Shown one piece after another: positions 10,763 to 22,044 of a DNA stretch of 64,000 bases (its first letter is position 1; each line of letters opens with the position of its first letter). The notes beneath the pieces were generated by a model that was given only the letters and a program-made list of their open reading frames with translations, searched no databases and was not told the DNA's origin. Where the stretch lies: NCBI GenBank assembly GCA_032717465.1, contig CM064715.1:32898700-32962699 (forward strand), in the 5' to 3' direction. Made by a program: the position numbers and the translations under genes. This DNA comes from Coenobita brevimanus (Eukaryota; Arthropoda; Malacostraca; Decapoda; Coenobitidae).

Positions 10763-11565
10763 TCCTGCAGTTTCAGATGATACTGTACTGTTAGGTGAAG
10801 ACGAAGAGGAACTGCAAGGCTTGGTGAATGAGTTTGGGAGAGCGTGCAAGAAACGGAATCTAAAGGAGAATGTAGGGAAGAGTAAAGTTATGGTCTTCGA
10901 GAAAAACAGTCACTGAATGTAGAGTAAGGCTATATGATGAGGAAATCGAAGATGTGAGTGCATTTAAGTACTTGGGCAGTGTGATGAGTAAGGATGGAAG
11001 TCTGGAGGATGACATACTTCGAATGGTACCGTACTACCGGGACGACGGGTTGCTGGTTCTTTGAAAGCAGACATAAGAAATAGGGAAGTGAGCATGGAAG
11101 TACAAAAGTCGCTGGATGATAGCATTGTAATACCAGCCCTAACGTATGGAAGTGAAGCTTCCACCATGTTCAAAGGACACAAGGGTGAGAACAGCGGAAA
11201 TCAGTTATATGAGAGGAGCATGTGGAGTTACATGGAATGACTGACTGACAAAATAGAAGGTGATGGAGTATTGTGGTGTGGATGTAAATGTGATAGAAGT
11301 CGTAAGGAGAAATTCACAGAGGTGGTTTGGCCAAGTGGTGAGAATGGAGAGAGAGAGACTAACAAGGAGAGTGTACGAAAGTGACGTGGAGGGAGGAAGA
11401 GGGAGGGGGAGGCCGAGAATGAGGTGGAGGGATGGAGTGGGGAGGTATATGAGAGAGGGGGTGTGGGCTAACGAGATGGAAATGAAACTGCGAGGATAGG
11501 GCGACATGGAGGCTCTTTATTTGTGGCCACCCCTCAAGGGATTAAGGCGTCTGGCAATATATAGA
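10763..11565 (+). pseudogene. RTE-1 copy 1: RT active site to C-terminus and 3' end
   Basis: The reading resumes with SDDTVLLGEDEEELQGLVNE, then KENVGKSKVMVFEK (about 10862-10905), FKYLGSVMSKDGSLEDD (about 10960-11010), and, after frame changes near 10912 and 11020, the C-terminal GVDVNVIEVVRRNSQRWFGQ (about 11270-11332) and GRGRPRMRWRDGVGRYM (about 11400-11450). The end, about 11515-11565, keeps the GGCCACCC...GGATTA signature seen at the 3' ends of all RTE-1 copies here. It is inactive. Confidence 0.85.
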
Positions 11566-11796
11566 CAATACGCATGTATTTACGTAGGTTTGCAAATATG
11601 TACCTTGTAATCACATTTCAATTACATTTTCATATGTGGCAAGTGGAACTGATTTACATACTAATGGACAGTATGTTAATTATATCACAATAGCATTAAA
11701 TCTAGATTTTCATATACCACTGAACCTCACAAACAACTACAGTTAAACATATCTCAAAATAGCTCTAATCTATGTTATTATGTTTCTGTGCAGACA

Positions 11797-14049
11797 TCAA
11801 AACAAAACATTCCATGACAATTTCTTTTGCTCTGTTGGAATGAATCCCAGTAACTCCAAGTGATGATAGTCTGGTGTCAGACATGATGCTTCATAGGTAG
11901 CTTTTATGAGTCGCACTGAGGAGAAACTCCTCTCCCATGATGCTGAGGTTGGTGGCAGTTGCAGCGAAATATTAATGAGCTTAAAGAGATCTAGGAATGC
12001 CTCCTTATATGGACTCATGGAAGGTGAAAGTTCAGCTAGGTTATTAACAATAAGCCCTCATTTTTCTTCTTTTCCACAAGTCTTCTTGCTCGTCGCAACT
12101 CTACGTCTAGGTACTGTTCGGAAATAGGTTTAAAAGTGCCAAAATGAAGAAACTTTGAGCTACATGGATCTAATACAGACATTGATTTGAACAACTTTTT
12201 ACTGGCATCACTGAACCTTGAGTACACTTCTGCAAGTAAGATTCTATCTAATACTTCGTTGTACTGGTCCACACAGTACTTCTTCTCAAGTGAATCATGG
12301 CTATCTTCTGTGTTTTGTCGGTAGGCTGACTCCAGAACTATGCTGTCCTGCAGATGTCTAGCGAGTCTAGTCCTCATTTTCTGGGTTGGATCTTCAACAG
12401 GTACATAAATTTGCTTTCAAACACCTTCAGCTTTCACCCACAGTTCATCCCAGCATTCCTCAATCCTGTAGGAAGCCAAGTCTTCCTCAACTGTCTAAAC
12501 CATGTCTACTGCAACTTACAGCTGAAGCGATGGAGACTGCAGGATAACAGATAAGAACTATGTTTTCTGCAATATGCTGGTGAACATGACAGTTGAGATA
12601 CCTATAATATGATCAATATTCTTGAGTAATCAGTTGGCATCAAGGGCACGTTTTCCTGTGTCTCAGCTATTACTTTCAGAGTTGCCATAAATGCTGGAAG
12701 TGTATCTAGAAGGAGTTTACAAGATACAGTAAGTACTGGCATGACCATCCTGTGCCACTTTGTTTCTTCATCTTCATCACCTGCTTTCCAGGATACATTT
12801 CTTCTTATTTTTTAGCAAACAACTTATGAGGCGCATGCAAAGACATGAAAACATAGAGAGTCTCAAGAAAACCAAGGAATTTATCAGCCAGTTTGATAGA
12901 CTTAACACAATCGACAGTGGCTACATTCAGTCCATGGTTGTAGCAGTGAGTGTACTCGGCTCTTGGAGAATCTTCTTTAAATGATACCTGAACACCTTTA
13001 TTCACACCACTTATCACAGAGGCTCCATCATAAGTTTGTCCTGCGCAATTCTTTCTATCTATGATGCAAGATTAAAGTATATGAATCCTTTTCTCCTTCA
13101 GATACTTGGTATTACATTCATACAACTGGGCAAAACCCAGAAATCCTTCATGCATATTATTTTGGAAATGATACCTTACAAAAAGTCACAGCTGTCCTTT
13201 CCCAATGATGTCTCTGTTTTCATCCACCATTACTGAGTATTCAGTGCTGACATGCAGTGCTTTGCATATTTCATCTTTTATAATGCAAGCAAGAATCTCT
13301 ATCATTCCATTTTGGATCTGTGGGCTTGTATACTTTATACTATGTATTCCTGTCACTCTGTGTTTTACAATACTGTTATAGTTCACTGACTAGCTCCAAT
13401 ATTTCAAGAAAATTGCCTCTATTGCTGCTTCCACTGTCTCCCTGTGACCTCTTCGTGGAATTTTCTGCCTTGCTGATAGGCACAGCATTTTTCTAACTTA
13501 ATTCGCATAATGCCTGTTTTCTTTTATCTGTTTTTCATATGCCGAAACTAATGCAATATTGATGCTCTTTCCTGATTCTAACTGGGATTGAAAATCTTTC
13601 CATGCACAAAATGTGGCCTTGTGATTATCACTTCACTCATGCTGTTCAAATCCATGATCAGTCTTTCTCTATTGCTTTGTTTTACCTGTCATTGTGAAGG
13701 TATATTCTGACATGGTTCGGCCAGGAACAGGGAACAAGCTACAACTGAAACAGAAAGCTGCATCCTGACTAACTGAATACTCAAACCATGGGTACAGTTC
13801 ATACCATCTGGCCCAAAAAGCCCATCTGTTTTTGCCAAACTCTGTGCTGGGAAATGTTGACAATTTTGGTTGTTTGGGCTCTTCAGTTCTTCCACCTCTG
13901 ATGTCAGAGGATCCCGGAGACTCATAAATTAACTTACATTTTGCTCCTTGTTCTGTGGGTATTTCAAATGTTGCTGCAACATTTTCTCCATCAACTATGT
14001 TGTCATCATCTCCCTCAGATTCTGATTTACCTATGTCATCTAGCCACAC
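11797..14049 (-). pseudogene. hAT transposase (TTF zinc finger, DUF4371-like core, hAT C-terminal domain)
   Basis: Pieces in order on the minus strand: a TTF-type finger region with FGKNRWAFWARWYELYPW, YSVSQDAAFCFSCSLF (about 13870-13730); a core block VSTEYSVMVDENRDI (about 13250-13205) with the first acidic residue of the RNase H-like fold; GVNKGVQVSFKEDS and YTHCYNHGLN (about 13010-12930), the second catalytic region with its conserved CxxH-like sequence; and a C-terminal dimerisation domain ISLQLPPTSASWERSFSSVR (about 11965-11905). This domain order is that of zinc finger MYM-type protein 1-like hAT transposases. Many frame changes and stops separate the blocks, so the gene is dead. Codon-level decay is stronger than in LINE-D. 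Confidence 0.8.
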
Positions 14050-14480
14050 ATTTTCCTCTCCATCGAAGGGATGTGGGGAACTAGTATCAGCAGCAAACTG
14101 ACTTTGTCTTTTGGCATTTGATGCAGATAGCTCAGTTTCATCTAATAATCGTTTCCCAGTTTAGAAATGCTCAATACTTCTCTGCATATTGATGAGAAAT
14201 ATCCTTCACAAGTCACAAATACTGAAAATATTGTTGTGAACCCCCAACCGGATACACTGTTCACACTTTTACTTGTCACCGACACCTACAGTACACTGAC
14301 AACGTAACTGTTCTGTTGCTCTCTCATTCACTAACTAACTCGCCAAATTTCCACAGTCAACTGTCAACTGCCATCTTTCCCTCTAACTCTCGCCGTCTTT
14401 AATTTATACAGCAGCTGTGGCATCTAGACTATTCTGGGGTCTCGGATATTCTCGATAATGCTAGAACATTCGACACCACC

Positions 14481-14827
14481 TTTTTTTTTATTTATATTGT
14501 CCAACTGTGGGCAAAGGCATCAGGGCCAACTTTTCGGGGGCAGTGGCCTTGCCCAGGGCCCAGTAGTCCTCCTACATCTCCAGATGTCACCACTTCGGCA
14601 CTAACACTCACCATCCATATTGAACACATGCTTGGGCTGTCTCAAACAGGACTGGTGCATTGGTATTAGTGGCGGTATTTTTACATGTCGGGGTTTCTGG
14701 TAGATCAGGAAAGTGTACTTGTATGATATTCAGATCCTTAAACTGTTCCTTCTCCCAGCCGGGATTCGAATCTGGGTCCATTAGGATTGCAGGCCGCCTC
14801 TCTACTGATTCAGCCACCGCCTCCCCC
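14481..14827 (-). mobile_element. tRNA-derived SINE
   Basis: On the minus strand, starting near 14827, the sequence reads GGGGGAGGCGGTGGCTGAAT, with an A-box-like TGGCTGAATCAG (about 14815-14803) and a B-box-like GATTCGAATCC (about 14770-14758), spaced as in a tRNA. A tRNA-unrelated body of about 250 bases follows, with a G/C-rich CAGTGGCC...GGGCCC segment, and the element ends in an A-rich tail (14481-14495 read as T on plus). The cloverleaf cannot be completed, so it is not a functional tRNA gene. No target duplication was recognised. Confidence 0.75.
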
Positions 14828-15102
14828 TAACTAAACGATTTAGTTAATATACACATCAACAAACTGATTAAACAACACAATGAAATACACAAAATTTAAT
14901 CGGGGATTAAAATGAGAAGAACAGAACATATTTACGACATTAACTTCCACGAACTTTCAAAATTATATAATAACACACTGCTTCTAGAACATTACAGACT
15001 CTTAGATAAACTAATCCACACAACGATATTTGTCAATAAACACAAAGTGATTAACAAAATCTGACATTAAAAATATACAGTAATCAAAAATTGGGGGCAA
15101 CT

Positions 15103-15494
15103 GTTGTAACAACTATCTATCTATCTATCTATAGCCCGACGCCCTAATCCCGCAAAGGGTGGCCGCAGACAAAACGCCTCCAAGTCACTCTGTCACCCAC
15201 CATTTGACTCCCCTCCCCCAAACTCACCCCCCCCTCCCTCATATACCTCTCAACTCCATCCCTCCACCTCATCCTCGGTCTACCCCTCCCTCTCTCTCCC
15301 TCCACCTCACCTACATACACCCTCTTAGTCAGTCTTTCATTCTCTATTCTCTCCACATGTCCAAACCACCTCAGTGTATTTCTCCTAATCTTTTCAACCA
15401 CATCCACATCTACCCCACAATGTTCCTTCACTTCTTCATTCGTCAACCTGTCCCTCCACGTCACTCCACATGCTCCTCTCAAGTTGTAACAACT
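15103..15494 (-). mobile_element. RTE-1 copy 2: short 3' fragment with 12-bp target-site duplication
   Basis: The duplication GTTGTAACAACT occurs exactly at 15103-15114 and 15483-15494. Between them lies the last ~365 bases of RTE-1 on the minus strand, with its (TAGA)n tail, seen as TCTA units at 15115-15133, and the coding end (LRWFGHVERIENERLTKRV, GRGRPRMRWRDGVERYM). The coding part is 5'-truncated at LRGAC. Short truncation with a perfect duplication indicates ordinary target-primed reverse transcription, and a young insertion. Confidence 0.95.
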
Positions 15495-15775
15495 AATGAA
15501 AATAATTGTGAATTTAACGAAGAACTGTGCTCGATCAGTTCAGTGCCTATCATAATGATATACAGATTAAGGTGCTTATTTTGCTGGTCACAGTGTTGCC
15601 ATAGTTATGCCACATGTTTTTTAAACTTCATCCTTTATCAAACTTCATCTGTGTATGAAACTCTTTGACCTAAAGTTTTCTGCTGGGGGAGCACCTGAGG
15701 GGACACAGGCCTTGAAGCCCTTGAAGGGGGGGAATGTACCCTCTCCCAACCCCCCAAAAACTATGCCATTGCCTC

Positions 15776-16659
15776 TGTACAGTCGTCCGAAGAAGTTATG
15801 GCAGAGTATTTAGAAGATTTCGGTCAGTGACAATGCACATGCTTTATCCTCATATCTTTTCAAGGTTAAACCTATTTTGTAAAATTGTAACAGAAAACAA
15901 TTAGTAAATGCCAAAGTACCCGTACATTTCAAAATGACAGGATTTAATGCGTTAGTAATGGTAATAGGAAATCCTCAAAAGGAACTAACTGAACATCAGA
16001 GCAACTGCTCAGGAACAGTATGGAATAATTTGCAGAGTTTAAATCTTGCGTGGTAACAGTGGTAACAAGCAATAATTATTGAGCTGCATAAGGCTGAAAG
16101 GAAAATAATTGTAATAAATAATTAAAATAAATAATTACAAGTTATAAAAATAGTTTGTTAGAATACTAATGAATAATAAAAATTCGTATAATTCCGTTTC
16201 TGTTTTCTCCATGGATGGCAACAGAAAACGGGAAAGTGGCGGAAGGTATAAGGCTGTTTTGAACTGCTCATGGAAAAATCACGAATAGAAACAAACTGTT
16301 ACCCCAAAACATGCAGTTATTACACTGCATTTGACCAGTTTTTCAGCAAGAAAAATCTCTTAAAGACTTAGTTTAAGCCGGAGGACTATCACTGAATGAA
16401 AAATGAAGAAAGATCCTCGAAAATATGCCAAGCATTGGAGCTCCTTGGAGAGCGAATGCCAAAGTTGTCAAAACCTATTATTCTCAGTGTCCAAACGATT
16501 GGCATGGGTAATAAAATGCCGAGGTTTATAAAGAAAATACTGAGCTCGAAACTTCCAAAGCAGTACTTTCCGTTAAGTAGGATATAGCAGTTTACTGAGA
16601 AATATTTTACAGTTTAAACGATAGAGAAAGAGTATATGCTTTTGCATTTTGGTCCTCTC
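15776..16659. other. unassigned sequence between the two hAT elements
   Basis: AT-rich, no open frame longer than about 60 codons with recognisable content, no tandem repeat. Probably old intergenic or decayed element sequence. Confidence 0.5.
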
Positions 16660-17351
16660 TAATGGCACAGCCGGGGGGGGGGGGGCCGGGGGCCCGGGCA
16701 CCCCCTGAAATTTCCATGTGTGTTCGAGAATAGACTGCTGATCTTAAATGTCTAATACTTGTTTAATCCAGGGTGTAATATTCAGTATGTCACATATTTG
16801 GAGAACTGAAAAAATATGCAATTCTGAGTAAAAAGTCTTATGTACTTATATATTTTTTAAGACTTACTTTAATTTAGATGCGAGACAGCTATTCGAATTT
16901 ATGCACGGGGAGCCGTTGGCACCCGGATGTGTGAGAAGAGGAGGCAGGAAAGGATGCAAAAAGCGTGTGCCACTCTGCGAAATTTTCAGTTTTTGTATAT
17001 ACCTTGTGACTTATTATCTACAAAATGGGAAACTCCGGTGCTAATAGGTTTATGTAATTAACTAGTTAGGAGTACCTGTGGGCATGTAGGCCTACATGTG
17101 GCAGAATTGGCAAGAAAAATAAACTATCATGGCAACGTTTACCGGTCATCAGCTGAGTGTCACTCGATCATCATCCGCCTGCGCCATCAGTCATCAGTCA
17201 ACACTCATCGGATTGTGTTGCAACAGTGACCAGTCCATACAACTTGCTAATTACGCTACTTGCACGCTGTACTGTGACAAGAAGTGAAAAGACGTATTTC
17301 TTGGGTTTCCCTGGATCACTTTATTATGAAATGGAAGCAGCCGTAGCAATC

Positions 17352-17468
17352 GAGTATATTGGACTTCATGAGTTCAAGTTCTAAAAGGTCAGTTTATGTT
17401 TAGCAAATGCATTACATTGTAGAGGATATTATTACTGCCAGTGATAATAACAAATGATAATGTCATGC
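17352..17468 (+). repeat. 117-bp direct repeat, copy 1
   Basis: Begins GAGTATATTG and ends AATGTCATGC. It matches 18105-18221 over 117 bases with only two substitutions, 753 bases apart. Confidence 0.95.
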
Positions 17469-18063
17469 CATGATAATGTCATGTAGGTGTACGCAGAAAC
17501 TGGAAGCCAATGATTGCTTAAGATTTTCCTTGTGATATAGGCCCTATTTCAGGCTTTAGCTACCTGTGCCCTGTGTGGCAACCATCACTGAAGTAAACTA
17601 ATCATCAATGAACTATGTGAAGTCTTTAACAGACGATGGATTTTCACAGACATTAGCGTTGTGTGGGGTGAGTTGGGACAGTGCAGGACACGGGGTGAGT
17701 TGGAACAGTGGGCACTGCAATGTCAAATGCCAGTATATTTCTATTTTATGGTGCCCATTCAATAGCCCTGACCCAACTTTACAAATGTTGTTAATACTAA
17801 TTTTCTATAGAGCCACGAATAATGCATGACAAATGTGCAAATATTGAAGGGTAGCATTTTGACCTTTGTAAAATTTCATTTTTGAAAATACATGTATTTT
17901 GCCAGTTTTCCTTTCCCACAGTCAGTTTTAGAGCTAAAGGTCTATTTTTTGGTGGATGAAATCTTCAATTGTTACAGTTTTTTGTGATTTATCCAGAAAA
18001 TGCACTTTTACAGCAGAGCAGTGCTGAAGGATTAATAGATAATAATTGTCCCGACTCGCCCTC

Positions 18064-18066
<3 letters not shown>

Positions 18067-18095
<29 letters not shown>
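18067..18095. repeat. poly(T) tract
   Basis: About 29 consecutive T, ten bases before the second 117-bp repeat copy. Confidence 0.95.
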
Positions 18096-18099
<4 letters not shown>

Positions 18100-18104
18100 A
18101 GGGT

Positions 18105-18221
18105 GAGTATATTGCACTTCATGAGTTCAAGTTCTAAAAGGTCAGTTTATGTTTAGCAAATGCATTACATTGTAGAGGATATTATTACTGCCAGTAATAA
18201 TAACAAATGATAATGTCATGC
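18105..18221 (+). repeat. 117-bp direct repeat, copy 2
   Basis: Second copy of the repeat at 17352-17468. Its last base abuts the apparent 5' end of RTE-1 copy 3 (18222). The 636-bp spacer holds two close copies of GGGGTGAGTTGG and no coding sequence. Confidence 0.95.
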
Positions 18222-21200
18222 GTACGAAGCGACTAAAAGGGTTGGTGGTGGGTTAGTGCCCCACCCCGTAAAAAGAACTAACTAAAAAAGCAAATAAAGC
18301 GCCTCGGACCCGGACGGACCATACGTTGACGACTAAGGAACGGACAAAGGACATTCTTAGGGTGGGAACATGGAATGTGAGAGGAGTGAATGATGAAGTG
18401 AAAGAGAGAGATTGTTCAGGTGCTTGAGGATGCAAAAGTGGATATATGTGGATTGACTGAAACTAAATGGAAAGGTGAAAGGCTGAGAGAATGGGAATAC
18501 AGTATGGTTTAGGTATATGTGCGGGAGTCAGTGAGAATGAGAGGGCAAGAGAGGGAGTATGTCTGATGATAAGCAAGAAGTGGAAGGAGAATATAAGAGA
18601 GTATGGAACAGTGGGTGCAAGGATTGTATGGGTGAGGATGAAAGTAGGTATACAAGCATGGGCGATTGTATGTGTGTATGCTCCAACAGAGGATCGAGTG
18701 GCAAGAGTGAAAGATGAGTTTTGGGCGAGAGTAGAAGCATGTATGGACAAGTTTGAGAGGAGCGAGAGAGTGCTGTTGATTGGAGACATGCATGGCAAAG
18801 TTGGGAATGTACGAGTGGATGGAGTGGTTGGTCAGTGGGGTGTGCCAGCTGAAGCAGATGGGAATGGTAGAGCTTTGGTGGACATCTGTGCTTGTAAGGG
18901 GTTGGCAATAGCCAACACCTACTTTCGTCATAAGATGATCCACCGGTATACATGGAGAGTAATGAGAAGGATGGATGGTGAACTTGTTGAACGAAAGGCA
19001 ATGATAGACTACGTGTGTGTGGATGAGCGAATGAGAAGACAAGTGTTGGATGCAAGAGTGTGGAGAGGGTGGGGGAATGGAGTCTCGGACCATCACTTAG
19101 TGATGGCCAAGGTAGAGCTGCAAAGAAAGTGGTTGAGGAGACGAAGGGGAAGACAGGAGGAAGCAGCTCCTGTGAGAAGAGTGAAGAAATTGCAAGATAG
19201 TGAGAAAATGACAGAGTATAAGAGCACAGTGGAAGAAAGATTGGGAAGGTATGAGCTAGAGCAGATGGAAGGGGTGGAAGACGTATGTAAGATATTCACG
19301 GAAGAGATAGGCGCAGCGTGTGAGGTGGTTTGTGGAGTGAGGAGGAGATGCAAGGGTGTGCAAGGGACAGCATGGTGGAATGATGAGGTGAAACGAGCTG
19401 TGGAACAAAAGAAGAAGGCATATGGTGAATGGTTGGCAAGTAGAGGTAGGGGAGAAGATGAGAGAGAGAAGAGAGAGGTATATGTGAGCAGGAGAAGGGA
19501 GGTTAAGAGACTGGTGAAGGAGAGTAAGAAGAAATTGGATGAAGAGTTTGGGAGGAATCTGAGTGTGAAATGGAGGGAGAGTAAGAAATTGTTTTGGAAG
19601 GAGGTAAAGAAAGTAAGGCAGTGTGAAAGGGGAAATAGTAAGGGAGTGAAAGATAGGAATAATAGATTGTTGGTGGAGAAGAGAGAGAAATTAAGGAGAT
19701 GGAAGGAGCACTTAGAGGATTTGCTGAATGTAGAGAGTGAGAGCAGTGTGAGTATAAGTGGCTGGGGAATGGCTGCGAGAAGAAGAGATGAGAGGAGGGA
19801 GGAAGAGATCAGTAGAGCGGAAGTAGTGGAAGTGATGAAGAAGATTAAGCTGGGAAAAGCCCCAGGAATTGATGGAGTGTGTGGTGAAATGCTTAGGTAT
19901 GGGGGTGAGATTGTTGTGGAGTGGATATGGAAGTTGTGTAGATTGGCTTGGGAAGAGGGAAGGGTTCCAGAGGACTGGAAATCAGGTATAATTGTTCCTC
20001 TGTACAAAGGAAAAGGGGAAAGAGAAGTATGTGGTAACCATAGGGGTATTTGCCTTCTTAGTGTGACTGGTAAAATATATGGTAGAATACTCATTGATAG
20101 GGTTAGGCATATGACAGAGGAGCTAGTTGGAGAAGAACAAGGGGGATTTAGGAAGGGGAAAAGGGTGTGTAGATCAGATATTTGTTCTGAGATGTTTAGT
20201 GGAGAAGTATCTAGAGAAGGGAAGGAAAGTGTATGCTGCCTTCATGGACTTGGAGAAAGCTTATGACAGAATAGATGGGCAACGTATGTGGAAGGTATTG
20301 AGAATATATGGAGTGGAGGGGAAATTGTTGAGTGCTGTGAAGAGTATGTACGAGGGAGCTAGGGCTACAGTGCGAGTGGATGGTGAGCTGAGTGAGTTCT
20401 TTGATCTCAATGTGGGACTGAAACTGGAGTGTGTGATGTCTCCATGGCTGTTTAATATATATATGGATGGGGTTGTAAAGGAGGTGCAAGGTAGGGCAGT
20501 GGATGTTGGGCTGGCCCTAATGAATGAGGGTAATATTTGGAAGCTTCCGGTGTTGCGTTTGCTGATGATACAGTATTGTTGAGTGAAGATGAGTGGGAGT
20601 TGCAAGGTTTGGTGAATGAATTTGGGACAGTGTGTAGGAGGAGGAAGCTGAAAGTTAATGTAAACAAAAGTAAAGTTACGGTGTTTGAGAGGAATAAAGT
20701 CACAGAGTGTGCAGTGAGGTTGGATGGTGAGGATATGGAGAATGTGAGTGCATTCAAGTACTTGGGTAGTGTGATGAGTAAGGATGGAACTTTGGGGGAT
20801 GAAGTACGTGAAAGGGTACAGCAGGGAAGGAAGGTTGTTGGTACACTGAAAGCAGTGATGAGAAATAGGGAGGTGAGTATGGAAGTTAAGAAGTCACTGA
20901 ATGATGGTATTGTGATCCCTACCCTGACGTATGGAAGCGAGGTGTGGACCTTGCAAGAGGGGAACAAGTCAAGAGTGAGAGCAGTGGAAATGAGTTACTT
21001 GAGAGGAGCATGTGGAGTGACGTGGAGGGACAGGTTGACGAATGAAGAAGTGAAGGAACGTTGCGGGGTAGATGTGGATGTGGTTGAGAAGATCAGGAGA
21101 AATACACTGAGGTGGTTTGGACATGTGGAGAGAATGGAGAATGAAAGACTGACTAAGAGGGTGTATGTAGGTGAGGTGGAGGGAGTGAGAGGGAGGAGTA

Positions 21201-21365
21201 GACCGAGGATGAGGTGGAGGGATGGAGTTGAGAGGTATATGAGGGAGGGGGGGGTGAGTTGGGGGGAGGGTAGTCAAATGGTGGGTGACAGAGTGACTTG
21301 GAGGCGTTTTGTCTGCGGCCACCCTTTTGCGGGATTAGGGCGTCGGGCTATAGATAGATAGATAG
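18222..21365 (+). mobile_element. RTE-1 copy 3: nearly full-length RTE-type LINE
   Basis: The most complete RTE-1 copy: a ~130-base leader, an APE endonuclease, a reverse transcriptase and a C-terminal domain, ending in GCGGGATTAGGGCGTCGGGC and a (TAGA)n tail (21350-21365). It lies in hAT-2. Flanking target duplications were not recognised. The other copies in the window are defined by comparison to this one. Confidence 0.9.
18352..21361 (+). pseudogene. RTE-1 pol: APE endonuclease and reverse transcriptase
   Basis: About 1,000 codons in four frames. The endonuclease starts at LRVGTWNVRG (about 18355) and shows ICGLTETKWKGE, LLIGDMHGKVG (His in place of the usual Asn), MIDYVCVDE and VSDHHLV (about 19085-19105). 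The linker contains GTAWWNDEVKRAVEQKKKAY. The RT has LGKAPGIDGVCGEM, VPLYKGKGEREVCGNHRGIC, EEQGGFRKGK, motif A FMDLEKAYDRID (about 20245-20280), a damaged motif B (LECVMSPWLF, the QG pair is changed) and FADDTVLL. The C-terminus has WFGHVERMENE and RPRMRWRDGVERYM. Frame breaks lie near 18412, 18480, 20165 and 20556. The longest open piece is 591 codons. Proteins of this type are often misannotated in invertebrate genomes as craniofacial development protein 2. Confidence 0.88.
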
Positions 21366-21591
21366 TGAGTGAGTTGAGTTGGGACAACAATTTCAGTTGT
21401 GATTTTCGCAAGGAAAAACCTACTTTTCATACATTATATACTACTATATTTTATAGTTTGCTGTATTTATGGAAGTTTTTGGTGTCAACAAGTAGATATT
21501 TCTAATTTTCAGGTTGCATGCATGCCCTAAAGAGAGAAAGTACGGTGATGTGGATTATGGCAAAAAAGCATATATTGGTATAGTGTTAAAA

Positions 21592-22044
21592 GTTTTTTTT
21601 TTTTTTAAATGAGAGGAAGAAGGAACCAAAGGCCGCAATTGTTGTTCCTTCCAAGAGAAAAACAAAATACAAGAGAGAGCCAAATTCAAGATCCATTCAT
21701 TTCGAGATGCCTGGACATGCTGCGTTTGAAAGACTCGAGATCATAGGAAGCAGGAAATACAGACAGAGGGAGACAGTTCCAGAGTTGACCTGTTGCATAA
21801 ATGAAGGAGTGGGAGTAACGGTTAACTCTTGCATTAGAGAGCTGGACAGAAAAGGGATGAGATTTGCTACTAGACGGGTGCTACGCGCCCGTCTTAGAGG
21901 TGGAGGAGTGCATGCAGATAGTTCAGAGGAGCAATGACCATTGAAGTAACGGTAGAAAAGAGATAAAGATGCAACAGTGCGCCGAAGAGACAAAGGTTGA
22001 AGGGAGTCAGTAAGAGGAGGAGAGTTAATGAGACGAAAAGCCTT
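21592..22044 (-). mobile_element. jockey-like LINE, 3' fragment (copy 1)
   Basis: On the minus strand the fragment encodes LSLFYRYFNGHCSSELSACT and the end of the protein up to the stop, followed by a GC-poor 3' UTR and poly(A), seen as T14 at 21592-21606. It matches the copies at about 35.7-36.1 kb and 44.1-44.5 kb. Short T(C/T)TAAAAG-like words flank both ends and may be a worn target duplication. It inserted into hAT-2. Confidence 0.8.

Larger units (their letters stand above)
3995..11565 (+). mobile_element. RTE-1 LINE copy 1, split by two later insertions
   Basis: Three pieces are collinear with the nearly full-length copy at 18.2-21.4 kb: 4008-5111, 6389-7211 and 10763-11565. The first junction falls between the codons for an EH residue pair and KELLN, where a piggyBac-like element inserted at TTAA. 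The second falls between NIWKL and SDDTVLL, just before the RT active site, where an antisense LINE inserted. The 3' end reads like the other copies (GGATTA-rich end, then atatatagacaa). The 5' end is truncated inside the endonuclease. The nesting shows this copy is older than both inserts. Confidence 0.85.
11570..15775 (-). mobile_element. hAT-1: hAT DNA transposon with ZMYM1-like transposase
   Basis: The minus strand carries a decayed hAT transposase (about 14049-11797). The 5' end is probably at 15775: the strand complementary to 15710-15775 begins CAGAGGCAATGGCATAGT and then a run of G, as hAT terminal repeats often do. The matching left end was not found; the region abuts the RTE-1 3' end near 11565, so it may be deleted. 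Two retroposons, a SINE (14481-14827) and an RTE-1 fragment (15115-15482), lie in the 5' untranslated part and postdate hAT-1. Confidence 0.65.

Noticed and set aside
8559..10780. Many plus-strand frames rich in F, L, I and S opposite LINE-D
   Set aside because: Antisense of an A-rich LINE coding strand; not membrane proteins.
10766..10849. First 28 codons of the long LINE-D frame (MHALPNSFTKPCSS...)
   Set aside because: This part is the antisense of RTE-1 codons and lies outside the LINE-D boundary.
14750..14827. tRNA gene
   Set aside because: A and B box-like words are present but the cloverleaf cannot be completed and the sequence continues into a SINE body with A tail.
18509..20094. Long minus-strand frames of 175-333 codons
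   Set aside because: Shadows of RTE-1 copy 3.
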